From Fodinibacter sp963834965 (GTDB taxonomy: Bacteria; Actinomycetota; Actinomycetes; Actinomycetales; Dermatophilaceae), in NCBI GenBank assembly GCA_963834965.1, contig CAWIEI010000003.1:1-64000 (forward strand): a stretch of 64,000 bases of DNA, written 5' to 3'. Below are positions 1 through 9,000 of this stretch, piece by piece. Position numbers and translations under genes: made by a program. The notes under the pieces are model-generated. The model saw nothing but the letters and a program-made list of their open reading frames with translations. It did not search any database and had not been told where the DNA came from. The first letter of the stretch is position 1, and every line of letters starts with the position of its first letter.

Positions 1-190
1 CTCCACCGGCGACGGCGTCAGCGGGGTGGCCCGCGAGGTGCCCTCACCCAAGGACACCATCGACCCCGAGCCCCCGCAGGAGGCCGAGCCCGACGCCGTC
101 GGCCGCGCGGCCAACGTGTCGGCGCAGAGCGCGTCGGTGCCCCCCAGCGACGACACCAAAGCCAAGACCACGAAGAAGAAGGGCTCCTGA
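1..190 (+). CDS. nuoE: NADH-quinone oxidoreductase subunit E, C-terminal end (partial)
   Basis: Only the last 62 codons are in the window, read in the frame that ends with the TGA at 188-190. They encode a disordered, low-complexity tail rich in Pro, Ala, Glu and Ser that ends in Lys-Lys-Lys-Gly-Ser. None of the 2Fe-2S cysteines of NuoE are visible, so the call rests on position: the gene overlaps the nuoF start (TGATG) and nuoE precedes nuoF in the actinobacterial nuo operon. NuoE is the small iron-sulfur subunit of the NADH-oxidising module of complex I. Long acidic/alanine-rich C-terminal tails are common in actinobacterial NuoE. Confidence 0.75.
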   Translation, partial: STGDGVSGVAREVPSPKDTIDPEPPQEAEPDAVGRAANVSAQSASVPPSDDTKAKTTKKKGS

Positions 191-1512
191 TGGCGACCAC
201 CCTGACGCCCATCCTCAGCGCCTTCTGGGACGACCCGAAGTCGTGGACCCTCGAGACCTACAACAGGCACGGCGGTTACCGGGCCCTCGACAAGGCGCTC
301 GGCATGGAGCCGGCTGACATCATCACGGCCGTCAAGGACTCCAGCCTGCGCGGCCGCGGCGGCGCCGGCTTCCCCACCGGCATGAAGTGGTCGTTCATGG
401 CCCCACCCGACGGCGGCCCCCGCTACCTCGTGGTCAACGCCGACGAGTCCGAGCCGGGCACCTGCAAGGACGTCCCGCTGATGATGGCCAACCCGCACGT
501 GCTCATCGAGGGCGTCGCGATCAGCTCGTTCGCCATCGGCTGCGAGCACGCGTTCATCTACCTGCGCGGCGAGGTCGTGCACGTCTACCGCCGCCTGCTG
601 CGCGCGGTCGAGGAGGCCTACGCGGCTGGACACCTGGGCGACAACGTGCACGGCACCGGCGCCAACCTGCACATCACCGTGCACGCGGGCGCGGGCGCCT
701 ACATCTGCGGTGAGGAGACCGCCCTCCTCGACAGCCTCGAGGGCCGCCGCGGCCAGCCGCGCAGCAAGCCGCCGTTCCCGGGCGTCGCGGGCCTGTACGC
801 CCGGCCCACCTCGGTCAACAACGTCGAGTCGATCGCCTCGGTGCCCGGCATCATCCTCGAGGGCGTCGACTGGTTCACCGGCATGGGCACCGAGAAGTCC
901 ACCGGCTTCGGCATCTTCAGCCTCTCCGGGCACGTGAAGAACCCCGGCCAGTTCGAGGCCCCGCTCGGCATCACCATGCGAGAGCTGCTCGACATGGCCG
1001 GTGGCATGCGCGACCCCGACAAGGCACTCAAGTTCTGGACCCCCGGCGGCAGCTCCACCCCGCTGTTCACCGACCAGCACCTCGACGTGCCGCTCGACTT
1101 CGAATCGGTGGGTGCGGCCGGCTCGATGCTCGGCACCCGCGCGCTGCAGGTCTTCGACGAGACGGTCTGCGTGGTGCGCGCCGTCGACCGCTGGACCGAC
1201 TTCTACAAGCACGAGTCCTGCGGCAAGTGCACCCCGTGCCGCGAGGGCACCTGGTGGCTCAAGCAGATTCTCGGCCGGCTCGAGCAGGGCGAGGGCAGCG
1301 AGGCCGACCTCGACAAGCTGCTCGACATCTGCGACAACATCCTGGGCCGCAGCTTCTGCGCCCTGGGCGACGGCGCCACGAGCCCCATCACCAGTTCGAT
1401 CCAGTACTTCCGCGACGAGTACGTCGCACACCTCACGCACGGCGGCTGCCCGTTCGACCCGAAGGCGTCGACGCTGTTCGCCAAGGACGACAAGGACAGC
1501 GTGCCCGCATGA
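190..1512 (+). CDS. nuoF: NADH-quinone oxidoreductase subunit F (FMN/NADH subunit)
   Basis: This 440-residue protein is the NADH dehydrogenase flavoprotein of complex I: it oxidises NADH through FMN and passes electrons to a 4Fe-4S cluster. Visible family motifs are the glycine-rich GRGGAGFPTG (about residue 55), NADESEPGTCKD (about 84), the FMN/NADH loop GAGAYICGEE with EGRRGQPR (about 160-185) and the cluster motif SCGKCTPCREG (about 345), with its fourth cysteine further on in RSFCALGD. Length and motif order are normal. The ATG overlaps the nuoE stop and the gene ends in a 4-bp ATGA overlap with nuoG, so it is translated as part of the nuo operon. Confidence 0.97.
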   Translation: MATTLTPILSAFWDDPKSWTLETYNRHGGYRALDKALGMEPADIITAVKDSSLRGRGGAGFPTGMKWSFMAPPDGGPRYLVVNADESEPGTCKDVPLMMANPHVLIEGVAISSFAIGCEHAFIYLRGEVVHVYRRLLRAVEEAYAAGHLGDNVHGTGANLHITVHAGAGAYICGEETALLDSLEGRRGQPRSKPPFPGVAGLYARPTSVNNVESIASVPGIILEGVDWFTGMGTEKSTGFGIFSLSGHVKNPGQFEAPLGITMRELLDMAGGMRDPDKALKFWTPGGSSTPLFTDQHLDVPLDFESVGAAGSMLGTRALQVFDETVCVVRAVDRWTDFYKHESCGKCTPCREGTWWLKQILGRLEQGEGSEADLDKLLDICDNILGRSFCALGDGATSPITSSIQYFRDEYVAHLTHGGCPFDPKASTLFAKDDKDSVPA

Positions 1513-4022
1513 CGACCACGTCTTCAGCAACCAAGCCGCCCGCCGCCCCCGGCGCGGCCGACCTGGTCACCCTGACGATCGACGGCCGGGAGGTGTCGGT
1601 CGCCAAGGGCACCCTGATCATCCGGGCCGCCGAAGAGGCCGGCATCGAGATCCCGCGGTTCTGCGACCACCCGCTCCTCGACCCGGTGGGCGCGTGCCGC
1701 CAGTGCCTCGTCGAGGTGTGGATGCCGGGTCGCCCCGGCCCCGACGGCACCCCTGGTGAGCCCACCCAGATGCAGGGCCCCCCCGGGCGGATGAAGCCGC
1801 AGGCCTCGTGCACGATGACGGTGGCCCCGGGCATGGTGGTCAAGACGCAGTACTCGTCCGAGGGTGCCGACAAGGCGCAGCAGGGCGTCATGGAGCTGCT
1901 GCTCATCAACCACCCGCTCGACTGCCCGGTGTGCGACAAGGGCGGCGAGTGCCCCCTGCAGAACCAGGCGATGAGCCACGGCCGCTCCACCTCGCGCTTC
2001 GAGGACATCAAGCGCACCTACCCCAAGCCGATCAACATCTCCTCGCAGGTGCTGCTCGACCGCGAGCGCTGCGTGCTGTGCGCGCGCTGCACCCGCTTCT
2101 CGGAGCAGATCGCCGGCGACCCGTTCATCGCGCTCGTCGAGCGCGGTGCGCTGCAGCAGGTCGGCATCTACGAGGACCAGCCGTTCGAGAGCTACTTCTC
2201 CGGCAACACCGTGCAGATCTGCCCGGTGGGCGCCCTCACCGGCTCCGCCTACCGCTTCCGCTCCCGCCCGTTCGACCTGGTGTCGACCCCCAGCGTGTGC
2301 GAGCACTGCGCCAGCGGCTGCGCGATGCGCACCGACCACCGCCGCGGCACCGTGCTGCGCCGGATGGCGCAGAACGACCCGGCGGTGAACGAGGAGTGGA
2401 ACTGCGACAAGGGCCGCTGGGCCTTCGCCTACACCTCGGTCGGCGACCGACTCGAGCTGCCCATGGTGCGCGGTGACGACGGCGAGCTGCGCGTGGTGTC
2501 GTGGCGCCAGGCCCTCGAGACCGCCGCGGCCGGACTGCGCGCCGCCACAGCCACCGGTGTGCTCGTCGGTGGCCGGGTCGGCACCGAGGACGCCTACGCC
2601 TACGCCAAGTTCGCGCGCACCGTGCTCGGCACCAACGACGTCGACTTCCGGGCCCGGCCGCACTCTGCCGAGGAGGCCGACTTCCTCGCCTCCACCGTGG
2701 TGGCCACCGGCCCGGCAGCTGGTGGAGCACGGGACGGCGGCGCGGTCACCTATGCCGACCTCGAGTCGGCCGGAACGGTGCTGCTCGTCGGCCTGGAGCC
2801 CGAGGACGAGAGCCCGATCGTGTTCCTGCGCCTGCGCAAGGCGTTCCGCAAGCACCGCACCGCCGTGTACGCCGTGGCCCCGGTCGCGACCCGCGGCCTG
2901 GCCAAGGTGGGCGGCACGCTCATCCCCACCGCCCCCGGCACCGAGCCCGAGGTGCTGGGCGCGCTCGCCGAGGGCTCCGGCACCGATGTGGTCGCGGCCG
3001 CCGGCCAGGGCCTGCGCGACAACGCCGTGGTGCTCGTCGGCGAGCGGCTCGCCACGGTGCCGGGTGCGCTCAGCGCCGTCGTCGCCCTGGCCGAGGCCAC
3101 CGGTGCCCGGCTCGCCTGGGTGCCCCGCCGTGCCGGTGAGCGCGGCGCGCTCGAGGCCGGTGCGCTCCCGACCCTGCTGCCCGGTGGGCGCCCGCTGGCG
3201 GATGCCGCGGCGCGCGCCGAGGTCGCGTCGGCCTGGGGCGTGGAGTCGCTGGCCGACACCGCGGGTCGCGACACGGCCGGCATCGTGGCCGCCGCGGCAT
3301 CCGGCGAGATCGACGCGCTGGTCGTCGGTGGCGTCGACCCGCTCGACCTCGGCGTCGCCGGCGCCGTCGACGCTTTCACCCGCCCGTTCGTGGTGTCGCT
3401 CGAGATCCGCCCGTCGGCGGTCACCGCGGTGGCCGATGTCGTGCTGCCGGTCGCGGCTCACGCCGAGAAGGCCGGCACCTTCGTCGACTGGGAGGGCCGG
3501 GTCCGCAGCTTCGAGGCGGCCATCGCCTCCTCGCAGGTCAGCGACTACCGAGCGCTCGACATGCTCGCCGACGAGATGGGCGAGTTCCTGGGCACCCGCA
3601 CGGTGCGCGAGGTGCGCGCCGAGATGGCGGCCCTGGGCCCGTGGCAGGGCGCCCGCGCGACGGTCCCGTCCGTCGAGGCCGGCGACGTGCCGAGCGTCGA
3701 GGAGGGCACGCTGGTGCTCGCCACCTGGCGCCACCTGCTCGACCAGGGCTCGCTGCAGGACGGCGAGCCGTTCCTCGCGGGCACCGCCCCGGTACCGGTC
3801 GCCCGGGTGTCGGCCGCCACGGCATCCGGCCTGGGCGTCGTCGACGGCGATGCCCTGACCGTGCGGGTTGGCAGCACCACCGTCACCGCGCCGGTGCTGG
3901 TGTCCGAGATGGCCGACCACGTCGTGTGGCTGCCGACCAACTCGGTGGGCAGCGACCTGCGGGCCGCCCTCGCCGGGGCGCCGGGAGCCCTCGTCTCCGT
4001 CACGAAGGAGAACCGCTCATGA
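1509..4022 (+). CDS. nuoG: NADH-quinone oxidoreductase subunit G
   Basis: This 837-residue protein is the large iron-sulfur subunit of the NADH module. The N-terminus has the 2Fe-2S ferredoxin domain (CDHPLLDPVGACRQC), then the 4Fe-4S sets CPVCDKGGECPLQ, RCVLCARCTRF and CEHCASGCAMRTD, followed by a molybdopterin-oxidoreductase-like domain. The last domain keeps the fold but is alanine-rich, as in other actinobacterial NuoG. The reading frame is open far upstream into nuoF; I chose the ATG at 1509 because it overlaps the nuoF stop (ATGA) and is followed directly by the ferredoxin domain. It ends in an ATGA overlap with nuoH. Confidence 0.96.
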   Translation: MTTTSSATKPPAAPGAADLVTLTIDGREVSVAKGTLIIRAAEEAGIEIPRFCDHPLLDPVGACRQCLVEVWMPGRPGPDGTPGEPTQMQGPPGRMKPQASCTMTVAPGMVVKTQYSSEGADKAQQGVMELLLINHPLDCPVCDKGGECPLQNQAMSHGRSTSRFEDIKRTYPKPINISSQVLLDRERCVLCARCTRFSEQIAGDPFIALVERGALQQVGIYEDQPFESYFSGNTVQICPVGALTGSAYRFRSRPFDLVSTPSVCEHCASGCAMRTDHRRGTVLRRMAQNDPAVNEEWNCDKGRWAFAYTSVGDRLELPMVRGDDGELRVVSWRQALETAAAGLRAATATGVLVGGRVGTEDAYAYAKFARTVLGTNDVDFRARPHSAEEADFLASTVVATGPAAGGARDGGAVTYADLESAGTVLLVGLEPEDESPIVFLRLRKAFRKHRTAVYAVAPVATRGLAKVGGTLIPTAPGTEPEVLGALAEGSGTDVVAAAGQGLRDNAVVLVGERLATVPGALSAVVALAEATGARLAWVPRRAGERGALEAGALPTLLPGGRPLADAAARAEVASAWGVESLADTAGRDTAGIVAAAASGEIDALVVGGVDPLDLGVAGAVDAFTRPFVVSLEIRPSAVTAVADVVLPVAAHAEKAGTFVDWEGRVRSFEAAIASSQVSDYRALDMLADEMGEFLGTRTVREVRAEMAALGPWQGARATVPSVEAGDVPSVEEGTLVLATWRHLLDQGSLQDGEPFLAGTAPVPVARVSAATASGLGVVDGDALTVRVGSTTVTAPVLVSEMADHVVWLPTNSVGSDLRAALAGAPGALVSVTKENRS

Positions 4023-5398
4023 GCGCGTTGCTGGCCCTGCCACTGGCGGTCTCGACCGCCACCGGCAACACCGACAACCCGGTCGCCGACTTCAGCGACA
4101 CTCCGCTGTGGCTGAGCCTGGTCAAGGCGCTGATCATCTTCGTCTACCTGCTGATCTCGACCCTGCTCGTCATCTGGTTCGAGCGCCGCATCATCGGCCG
4201 CATGCAGCAGCGCCCCGGCCCCAACCGCAACGGCCCCTTCGGCCTGCTGCAGACCCTGGCCGACGGCATGAAGTCGATGCTCAAGGAAGACGTGCGACCC
4301 AAGGCGGCCGACGTGTTCGTCTTCACGCTGGCCCCGCTCATCACCGCCACCATGTGCTTCGTCTCGTTCTCGATCATCCCGCTGGCCGGTGAGGTCTCGA
4401 TGTTCGGGCACACCACGCCGTTCCAGCTCACCGACACCTCGGTGGCCGTGCTGCTGGTGCTCGCCGTGGCCGGCATCGGCATCTACGGCGTCGTGCTCGC
4501 CGGCTGGTCCTCCGGCTCCACGTACCCGCTGATGGGTGGCCTGCGCAGCTCGGCGCAGATGATCAGCTACGAGATCGCGATGGGCCTGTCGCTGGTCGCC
4601 GTGTTCCTCTACGCCGGCTCGATGTCGACCTCGCAGATCGTCGCGGCGCAGTCGAGCCTGTGGTTCGTCATCCCCGCGTTCTTCAGCTTCTTCGTCTACG
4701 TCATCACCATGGTCGGCGAGACCAACCGGCTGCCCTTCGACCTCGCCGAGGGCGAGGGCGAGCTCACCGGTGGGTTCCACACCGAGTACGGCTCGATGCG
4801 CTTCGCGATGTTCTTCCTCGGCGAGTACATCAACATGTTCACCGTCGCCGCGCTCGCCACCACGATGTTCCTGGGCGGCTGGCAGGCGCCTCCCGGCATC
4901 GCGGCCATCAACGGCGGCATGTTCAACGACGGCTACTGGGGCCTGCTCTGGTTCACCGCCAAGCTGTGGATGTTCATGTTCGTGTTCGTCTGGCTGCGCG
5001 GCTCGCTCCCGCGGGTGCGCTATGACCAGTTCATGCGCTTCGGCTGGAAGTTCCTCATCCCGGCCACCCTGACCTGGGTCGTGCTCGTGGCGTTCTTCCG
5101 GGCCGGCCAGAACGGCTGGCTCGGCGGCACCGTCGACTTCGCCGGGCGCTCGTTCCCGGTCATCTCGCTGTTCCTCGTCGGCGTGATCGCCGTGCTCGCC
5201 CTGGTCTTCGGCTGGATGTGGGACCGCCGCGCCGAGGCCAAGGACGCCTCGTCACACCCCGGCGTGCCCGAGGAGATCGACCCGTTCGCCGGGGGCTACC
5301 CCGTGCCGCCACTGCCCGGTCAGCGCCTGCGCGAGCCCTCGCTCGACGCACCGGCCCTGCCCGTGAGCAGCGAGACCAAGGAGGCCGTTCGTGGCTGA
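4019..5398 (+). CDS. nuoH: NADH-quinone oxidoreductase subunit H
   Basis: NuoH (459 residues) is the membrane subunit that helps form the quinone chamber and links the peripheral arm to the proton-pumping arm. It has about eight to nine hydrophobic segments and the conserved acidic loop (ETNRLPFDLAEGEGEL, then a TEYG motif). It is longer than the typical 320-340 residues because of an N-terminal leader of about 30 residues and a hydrophilic, Pro/Glu-rich C-terminal tail of about 50 residues. The ATG at 4019 overlaps the nuoG stop. Compare the shorter second copy at 39421-40377, which lacks both extensions. Confidence 0.96.
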   Translation: MSALLALPLAVSTATGNTDNPVADFSDTPLWLSLVKALIIFVYLLISTLLVIWFERRIIGRMQQRPGPNRNGPFGLLQTLADGMKSMLKEDVRPKAADVFVFTLAPLITATMCFVSFSIIPLAGEVSMFGHTTPFQLTDTSVAVLLVLAVAGIGIYGVVLAGWSSGSTYPLMGGLRSSAQMISYEIAMGLSLVAVFLYAGSMSTSQIVAAQSSLWFVIPAFFSFFVYVITMVGETNRLPFDLAEGEGELTGGFHTEYGSMRFAMFFLGEYINMFTVAALATTMFLGGWQAPPGIAAINGGMFNDGYWGLLWFTAKLWMFMFVFVWLRGSLPRVRYDQFMRFGWKFLIPATLTWVVLVAFFRAGQNGWLGGTVDFAGRSFPVISLFLVGVIAVLALVFGWMWDRRAEAKDASSHPGVPEEIDPFAGGYPVPPLPGQRLREPSLDAPALPVSSETKEAVRG

Positions 5399-6008
5399 CG
5401 AGCAGAAGAAGTCCGGCTTCTTCTCCGACCTGTTCGCCCCCGTCGGTGGTTTCGGGGTCACCTTCGCCACGATGTTCCGCAAGGTGGCCACGGAGGAGTA
5501 CCCCGAGGAGAAGCGCCCCACACAGCCGCGCTTCCACGGCCGCCACCAGCTCAACCGGCACCCCGACGGCCTGGAGAAGTGCGTCGGCTGCGAGCTGTGC
5601 GCCTGGGCCTGCCCGGCCGACGCGATCCTCGTCGAGGGTGCGAACAACGACGACACCGAGGGCGGTGCCGGCCGGTTCAGCCCCGGTGAGCGCTACGGCC
5701 GCGTCTACCAGATCAACTACCTGCGCTGCATCTTCTGCGGGCTGTGCATCGAGGCCTGCCCCACCCGTGCGCTCACCATGACCAACGTCTACGAGCTCGC
5801 CGACAACAACCGGGCCGACCTGATCTTCACCAAGGACCAGCTGCTCGCCCCGCTGCAGCAGGGCATGCTGCAGCCGCCGTTCCCGATGGCCGACGGCCTC
5901 GAGGAGCGCGACTACTACCTGGGCAAGGTCTCCTCGGCCACCGACACCCAGCGCCAGTACGTTGAGGCGCACACCCATCGAAGCGACGACGCGGAGGTGA
6001 CCTCGTGA
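5391..6008 (+). CDS. nuoI: NADH-quinone oxidoreductase subunit I
   Basis: This 205-residue protein is the ferredoxin-like subunit that carries two 4Fe-4S clusters toward the last cluster, N2. Both cluster motifs are intact: CVGCELCAWACP and CIFCGLCIEACP. The GTG start lies 8 bp inside nuoH, and the end overlaps nuoJ by 4 bp. Length and motif spacing are normal for actinobacterial NuoI. Confidence 0.97.
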   Translation: MADEQKKSGFFSDLFAPVGGFGVTFATMFRKVATEEYPEEKRPTQPRFHGRHQLNRHPDGLEKCVGCELCAWACPADAILVEGANNDDTEGGAGRFSPGERYGRVYQINYLRCIFCGLCIEACPTRALTMTNVYELADNNRADLIFTKDQLLAPLQQGMLQPPFPMADGLEERDYYLGKVSSATDTQRQYVEAHTHRSDDAEVTS

Positions 6009-6775
6009 CCAGCACCGGCGAGGCATGGCTGTTCTACATCCTCGGGCCGCTCTCGGTCGTCGGGGCGCTGGGCCTGGTGTTCGCCCGCAAGGCCGTGCAC
6101 GCGGCCATCGGCATGGCGATGACGATGATCATCCTGGGCATCTTCTACATCGCCCAGAACGCCGACTTCCTCGGCGTCATCCAGATCTTCGTCTACACCG
6201 GCGCGGTCATGATGCTCTTCCTCTTCGTGCTCATGCTCGTCGGGGTCGACTCCTCCGACAGCCTGGTCGAGACGCTCACCGGCCAGCGCTGGGCGACCGT
6301 CCTGCTCAGCATCGGCCTCGCCGGCATCCTCACCACGGCGATCGGCCAGGTGACCTTCGGCAAGCCGGTGGGCGTCGGCGCGATCAACGCCGAGACCGGC
6401 AACGTCTCGGGCGTCGCCCAGCTGATCTTCGGCCGGTACGTGTGGGTCTTCGAGATGACCAGCGCCCTGCTCATCACCGCCGCGCTCGGCGCCATGGTGC
6501 TGGCCCACCGCGAGCGGCTCGGGCGCGGCCCGAACCAGCGCGAGTGGAGCAAGCGGCGCTTCCGCGAGGGCGAGCACCTCGCCGGGCTCCCGGTTCCCGG
6601 CGTCTACGCCCGGCACAACGCCGTCGACACCCCCGCGCTGCTGCCCGACGGCTCGCCGTCCGAGCTGTCGGTGTCCCGAGTGCTCACGGCCCGCGACCAG
6701 AACCTGTCACCCGAGGTCTACCGCGAGGCCGAGGCGCAGATCGAACGCGACATGCAGGAGGGGGGCGAGAAGTGA
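6005..6775 (+). CDS. nuoJ: NADH-quinone oxidoreductase subunit J
   Basis: NuoJ (256 residues) is a membrane subunit of the proton-translocating arm. Five hydrophobic segments occupy roughly residues 8-165, with the conserved IQIFVYTGAVMMLFLFVLM stretch in the middle. About 90 hydrophilic residues follow, a C-terminal extension frequent in actinobacteria. GTG start with a 4-bp overlap at both ends (nuoI and nuoK). Confidence 0.95.
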   Translation: MTSTGEAWLFYILGPLSVVGALGLVFARKAVHAAIGMAMTMIILGIFYIAQNADFLGVIQIFVYTGAVMMLFLFVLMLVGVDSSDSLVETLTGQRWATVLLSIGLAGILTTAIGQVTFGKPVGVGAINAETGNVSGVAQLIFGRYVWVFEMTSALLITAALGAMVLAHRERLGRGPNQREWSKRRFREGEHLAGLPVPGVYARHNAVDTPALLPDGSPSELSVSRVLTARDQNLSPEVYREAEAQIERDMQEGGEK

Positions 6776-7071
6776 GCGTCGTCAACTACGTCTACCTGGC
6801 GACGATCCTGTTCGCGATCGGCGGAGCCACGGTGCTCACCCGCCGCAACGCGATCATCGTCTTCATGGGCGTCGAGCTCATGCTGAACGCGACCAACCTC
6901 GTCTTCGTCACGTTCGCCCGCATCCACGGCACCCTCGACGGCCAGGTGCTCGCCCTCTTCGTCATGGTGGTGGCCGCGGCGGAGGTCGTCGTCGGGCTCG
7001 CGATCATCATGGCGATCTTCCGTTCCCGCCGCTCGGCCTCGGTCGACGACGCGAACCTGCTGAAGCTGTAA
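6772..7071 (+). CDS. nuoK: NADH-quinone oxidoreductase subunit K
   Basis: NuoK (99 residues) is a three-helix MrpC-like subunit of complex I. It carries two buried glutamates typical of the family (in FMGVELMLNA and VVAAAEVVVGLA). The frame is open far upstream in the region of nuoJ; the GTG at 6772 overlaps the nuoJ stop and gives exactly the family length. A 9-bp gap containing AAGGAG separates it from nuoL, the only non-overlapping junction in this operon. Confidence 0.95.
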   Translation: MSVVNYVYLATILFAIGGATVLTRRNAIIVFMGVELMLNATNLVFVTFARIHGTLDGQVLALFVMVVAAAEVVVGLAIIMAIFRSRRSASVDDANLLKL

Positions 7072-7080
7072 GGAGCACCA

Positions 7081-9000
7081 GTGCACTCACTCACCTTCGA
7101 GGTGGCTGCCAACGCGAGCGGAGCCTCCGCCTACGCGTGGCTGCTCATCGCGCTGCCGCTGCTCGGTGCCGCGATCCTCCTGCTCGGCGGGCGGCGCACC
7201 GACAAGTTCGGGGCCTACCTCGGCACCGGCATGTCGTGGGCCGCCTTCGCCGTGGGCCTGGTCATCATGATCCAGCTCGTGGGCCTCACGCCGGAGGCGC
7301 GGGCGATGCACCTCACGCTGTGGAACTGGATCCCGGCGGGCTCCTTCCAGCTCAAGGTCGGCATGCTCGTCGACCCGCTGTCGATGTGTTTCGTCATGCT
7401 GATCACCTTCGTGGGGTCGCTGATCCACGTGTACTCCGTCGGCTACATGGAGCACGACCCCGACAAGCGACGCTTCTTCGCCTACCTCAACCTGTTCATC
7501 GCCTCGATGCTCCTGCTGGTGCTCGCCGACTCCTACCTGCTGCTCTTCGTCGGCTGGGAGGGCGTCGGCCTGGCCTCCTACCTGCTGATCGGCTTCTGGA
7601 ACTGGAACCCGGCCTACGCGACCGCCGCCAACAAGGCGTTCTTCGTCAACCGGGTCGGTGACCTCGGCCTGGTCATCGCGATCATGCTGATGTTCGTCAC
7701 CTTCGGCGGGGTCGACTACACCACCGTCGACGCGGGCGTGGCCAACGCCAACGCGGGCGTGCTCACCGCGATGGGGCTGCTCCTGCTGGTCGGGGCCTGT
7801 GGCAAGTCGGCGCAGTTCCCGCTGCAGTCGTGGCTGGGCGACGCGATGGCCGGCCCGACACCGGTGTCGGCGCTCATCCACGCCGCGACCATGGTCACCG
7901 CCGGCGTCTACCTCATCGTGCGCTCCGACGTCATCTTCAGCGCCACCCCGAACGCCCGGCTCGCCGTGGCGACCGTGGGCGCGATCACGCTGATCTTCGG
8001 GGCGATCATCGGCTGCGCCAAGGACGACATCAAGAAGGCCCTCGCGGCCTCCACGATGAGCCAGATCGGCTACATGATGCTGGCCGCCGGGCTCGGCCCG
8101 GTCGGTTACGCCTTCGCGATCTTCCACCTGCTCAACCACGGCTTCTTCAAGGCCGGGATGTTCCTGGGGGCCGGCTCGGTCATGCACGGCATGCGCGACC
8201 GGGTCAACATGCGCCGCTACGGCGCCCTGTCCGTCGTCATGAAGATCACCTGGGTCACCTTCGGCCTGGGCTGGCTCGCCATCATCGGTGTCCCACCGTT
8301 CTCGGGCTACTGGTCCAAGGACAAGATCATCGAGTCCGCCTTCGTCGGCGACGGCTGGAACCCCTGGGTCTTCGGCGGCGCGGCGATGCTCGGCGCCGGC
8401 ATCACGGCCTTCTACATGTCCCGCCTGTTCTTCATGACCTTCCACGGCGAGAAGCGCTGGGAGGACGACCAGCACCCGCACGAGTCGCCGCTCACCATGA
8501 CCGTGCCGATGATGGTGCTCGCCCTGGGCTCGGCCTTCCTCGGCCTCATCCTCGGCCCGACCGGCATCATCACCAGCTGGCTGGCGCCGGTCGTCGGTGA
8601 GCCGGCCGACCAGCACCCCGTCATTCCGGCCAACCTGATCATGGTGCTCACCCTGGCCCTCGTCATCGCCGGCGCCTTCCTTGCCTGGCGCCGCTACGGC
8701 GCCGACGTCGTGCCCGAGGTCGCACCCAAGGGCTCGGCGATCACCCGGGCGGCCCGGGTCGACCTCTACCAGGACGCCGTCAACGAGGGCCTGTTCATGC
8801 GCCCCGGCATCCACCTCACCCGCGGGCTGGTGTTCGCCGACGCGCGCGGGGTCGACGGAGCGGTCGGTGGCCTGGCGGCCCTGGTCGGTGGGGTCTCCTC
8901 GAGGCTGCGCCACCTCCAGACCGGCTACGCCCGGTCGTATGCCCTGACGATGCTCACCGGTGTCGTCACCATCCTCGGCGCTCTGTGGGTGATCCAGTGA
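7081..9000 (+). CDS. nuoL: NADH-quinone oxidoreductase subunit L
   Basis: NuoL (639 residues) is the largest antiporter-like pump subunit of complex I, with about 14-16 membrane helices and a C-terminal lateral helix region. The conserved GWEGVGLASYLLIGFW carries the key helix-5 glutamate, and GKSAQFPLQSWLGDAMAGPTPVSALIHAATMV holds the conserved lysine and the broken helix (that long motif starts near residue 241). GTG start preceded by AAGGAGCACCA, a good ribosome-binding site. It overlaps nuoM by 4 bp. Confidence 0.96.
   Translation: MHSLTFEVAANASGASAYAWLLIALPLLGAAILLLGGRRTDKFGAYLGTGMSWAAFAVGLVIMIQLVGLTPEARAMHLTLWNWIPAGSFQLKVGMLVDPLSMCFVMLITFVGSLIHVYSVGYMEHDPDKRRFFAYLNLFIASMLLLVLADSYLLLFVGWEGVGLASYLLIGFWNWNPAYATAANKAFFVNRVGDLGLVIAIMLMFVTFGGVDYTTVDAGVANANAGVLTAMGLLLLVGACGKSAQFPLQSWLGDAMAGPTPVSALIHAATMVTAGVYLIVRSDVIFSATPNARLAVATVGAITLIFGAIIGCAKDDIKKALAASTMSQIGYMMLAAGLGPVGYAFAIFHLLNHGFFKAGMFLGAGSVMHGMRDRVNMRRYGALSVVMKITWVTFGLGWLAIIGVPPFSGYWSKDKIIESAFVGDGWNPWVFGGAAMLGAGITAFYMSRLFFMTFHGEKRWEDDQHPHESPLTMTVPMMVLALGSAFLGLILGPTGIITSWLAPVVGEPADQHPVIPANLIMVLTLALVIAGAFLAWRRYGADVVPEVAPKGSAITRAARVDLYQDAVNEGLFMRPGIHLTRGLVFADARGVDGAVGGLAALVGGVSSRLRHLQTGYARSYALTMLTGVVTILGALWVIQ

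Noticed and set aside
1524..3920. Long open frame of nearly 800 codons antisense to nuoG
   Set aside because: Arg/Gly/His-rich product typical of the complement of GC-rich coding DNA; nuoG on the other strand is certain.
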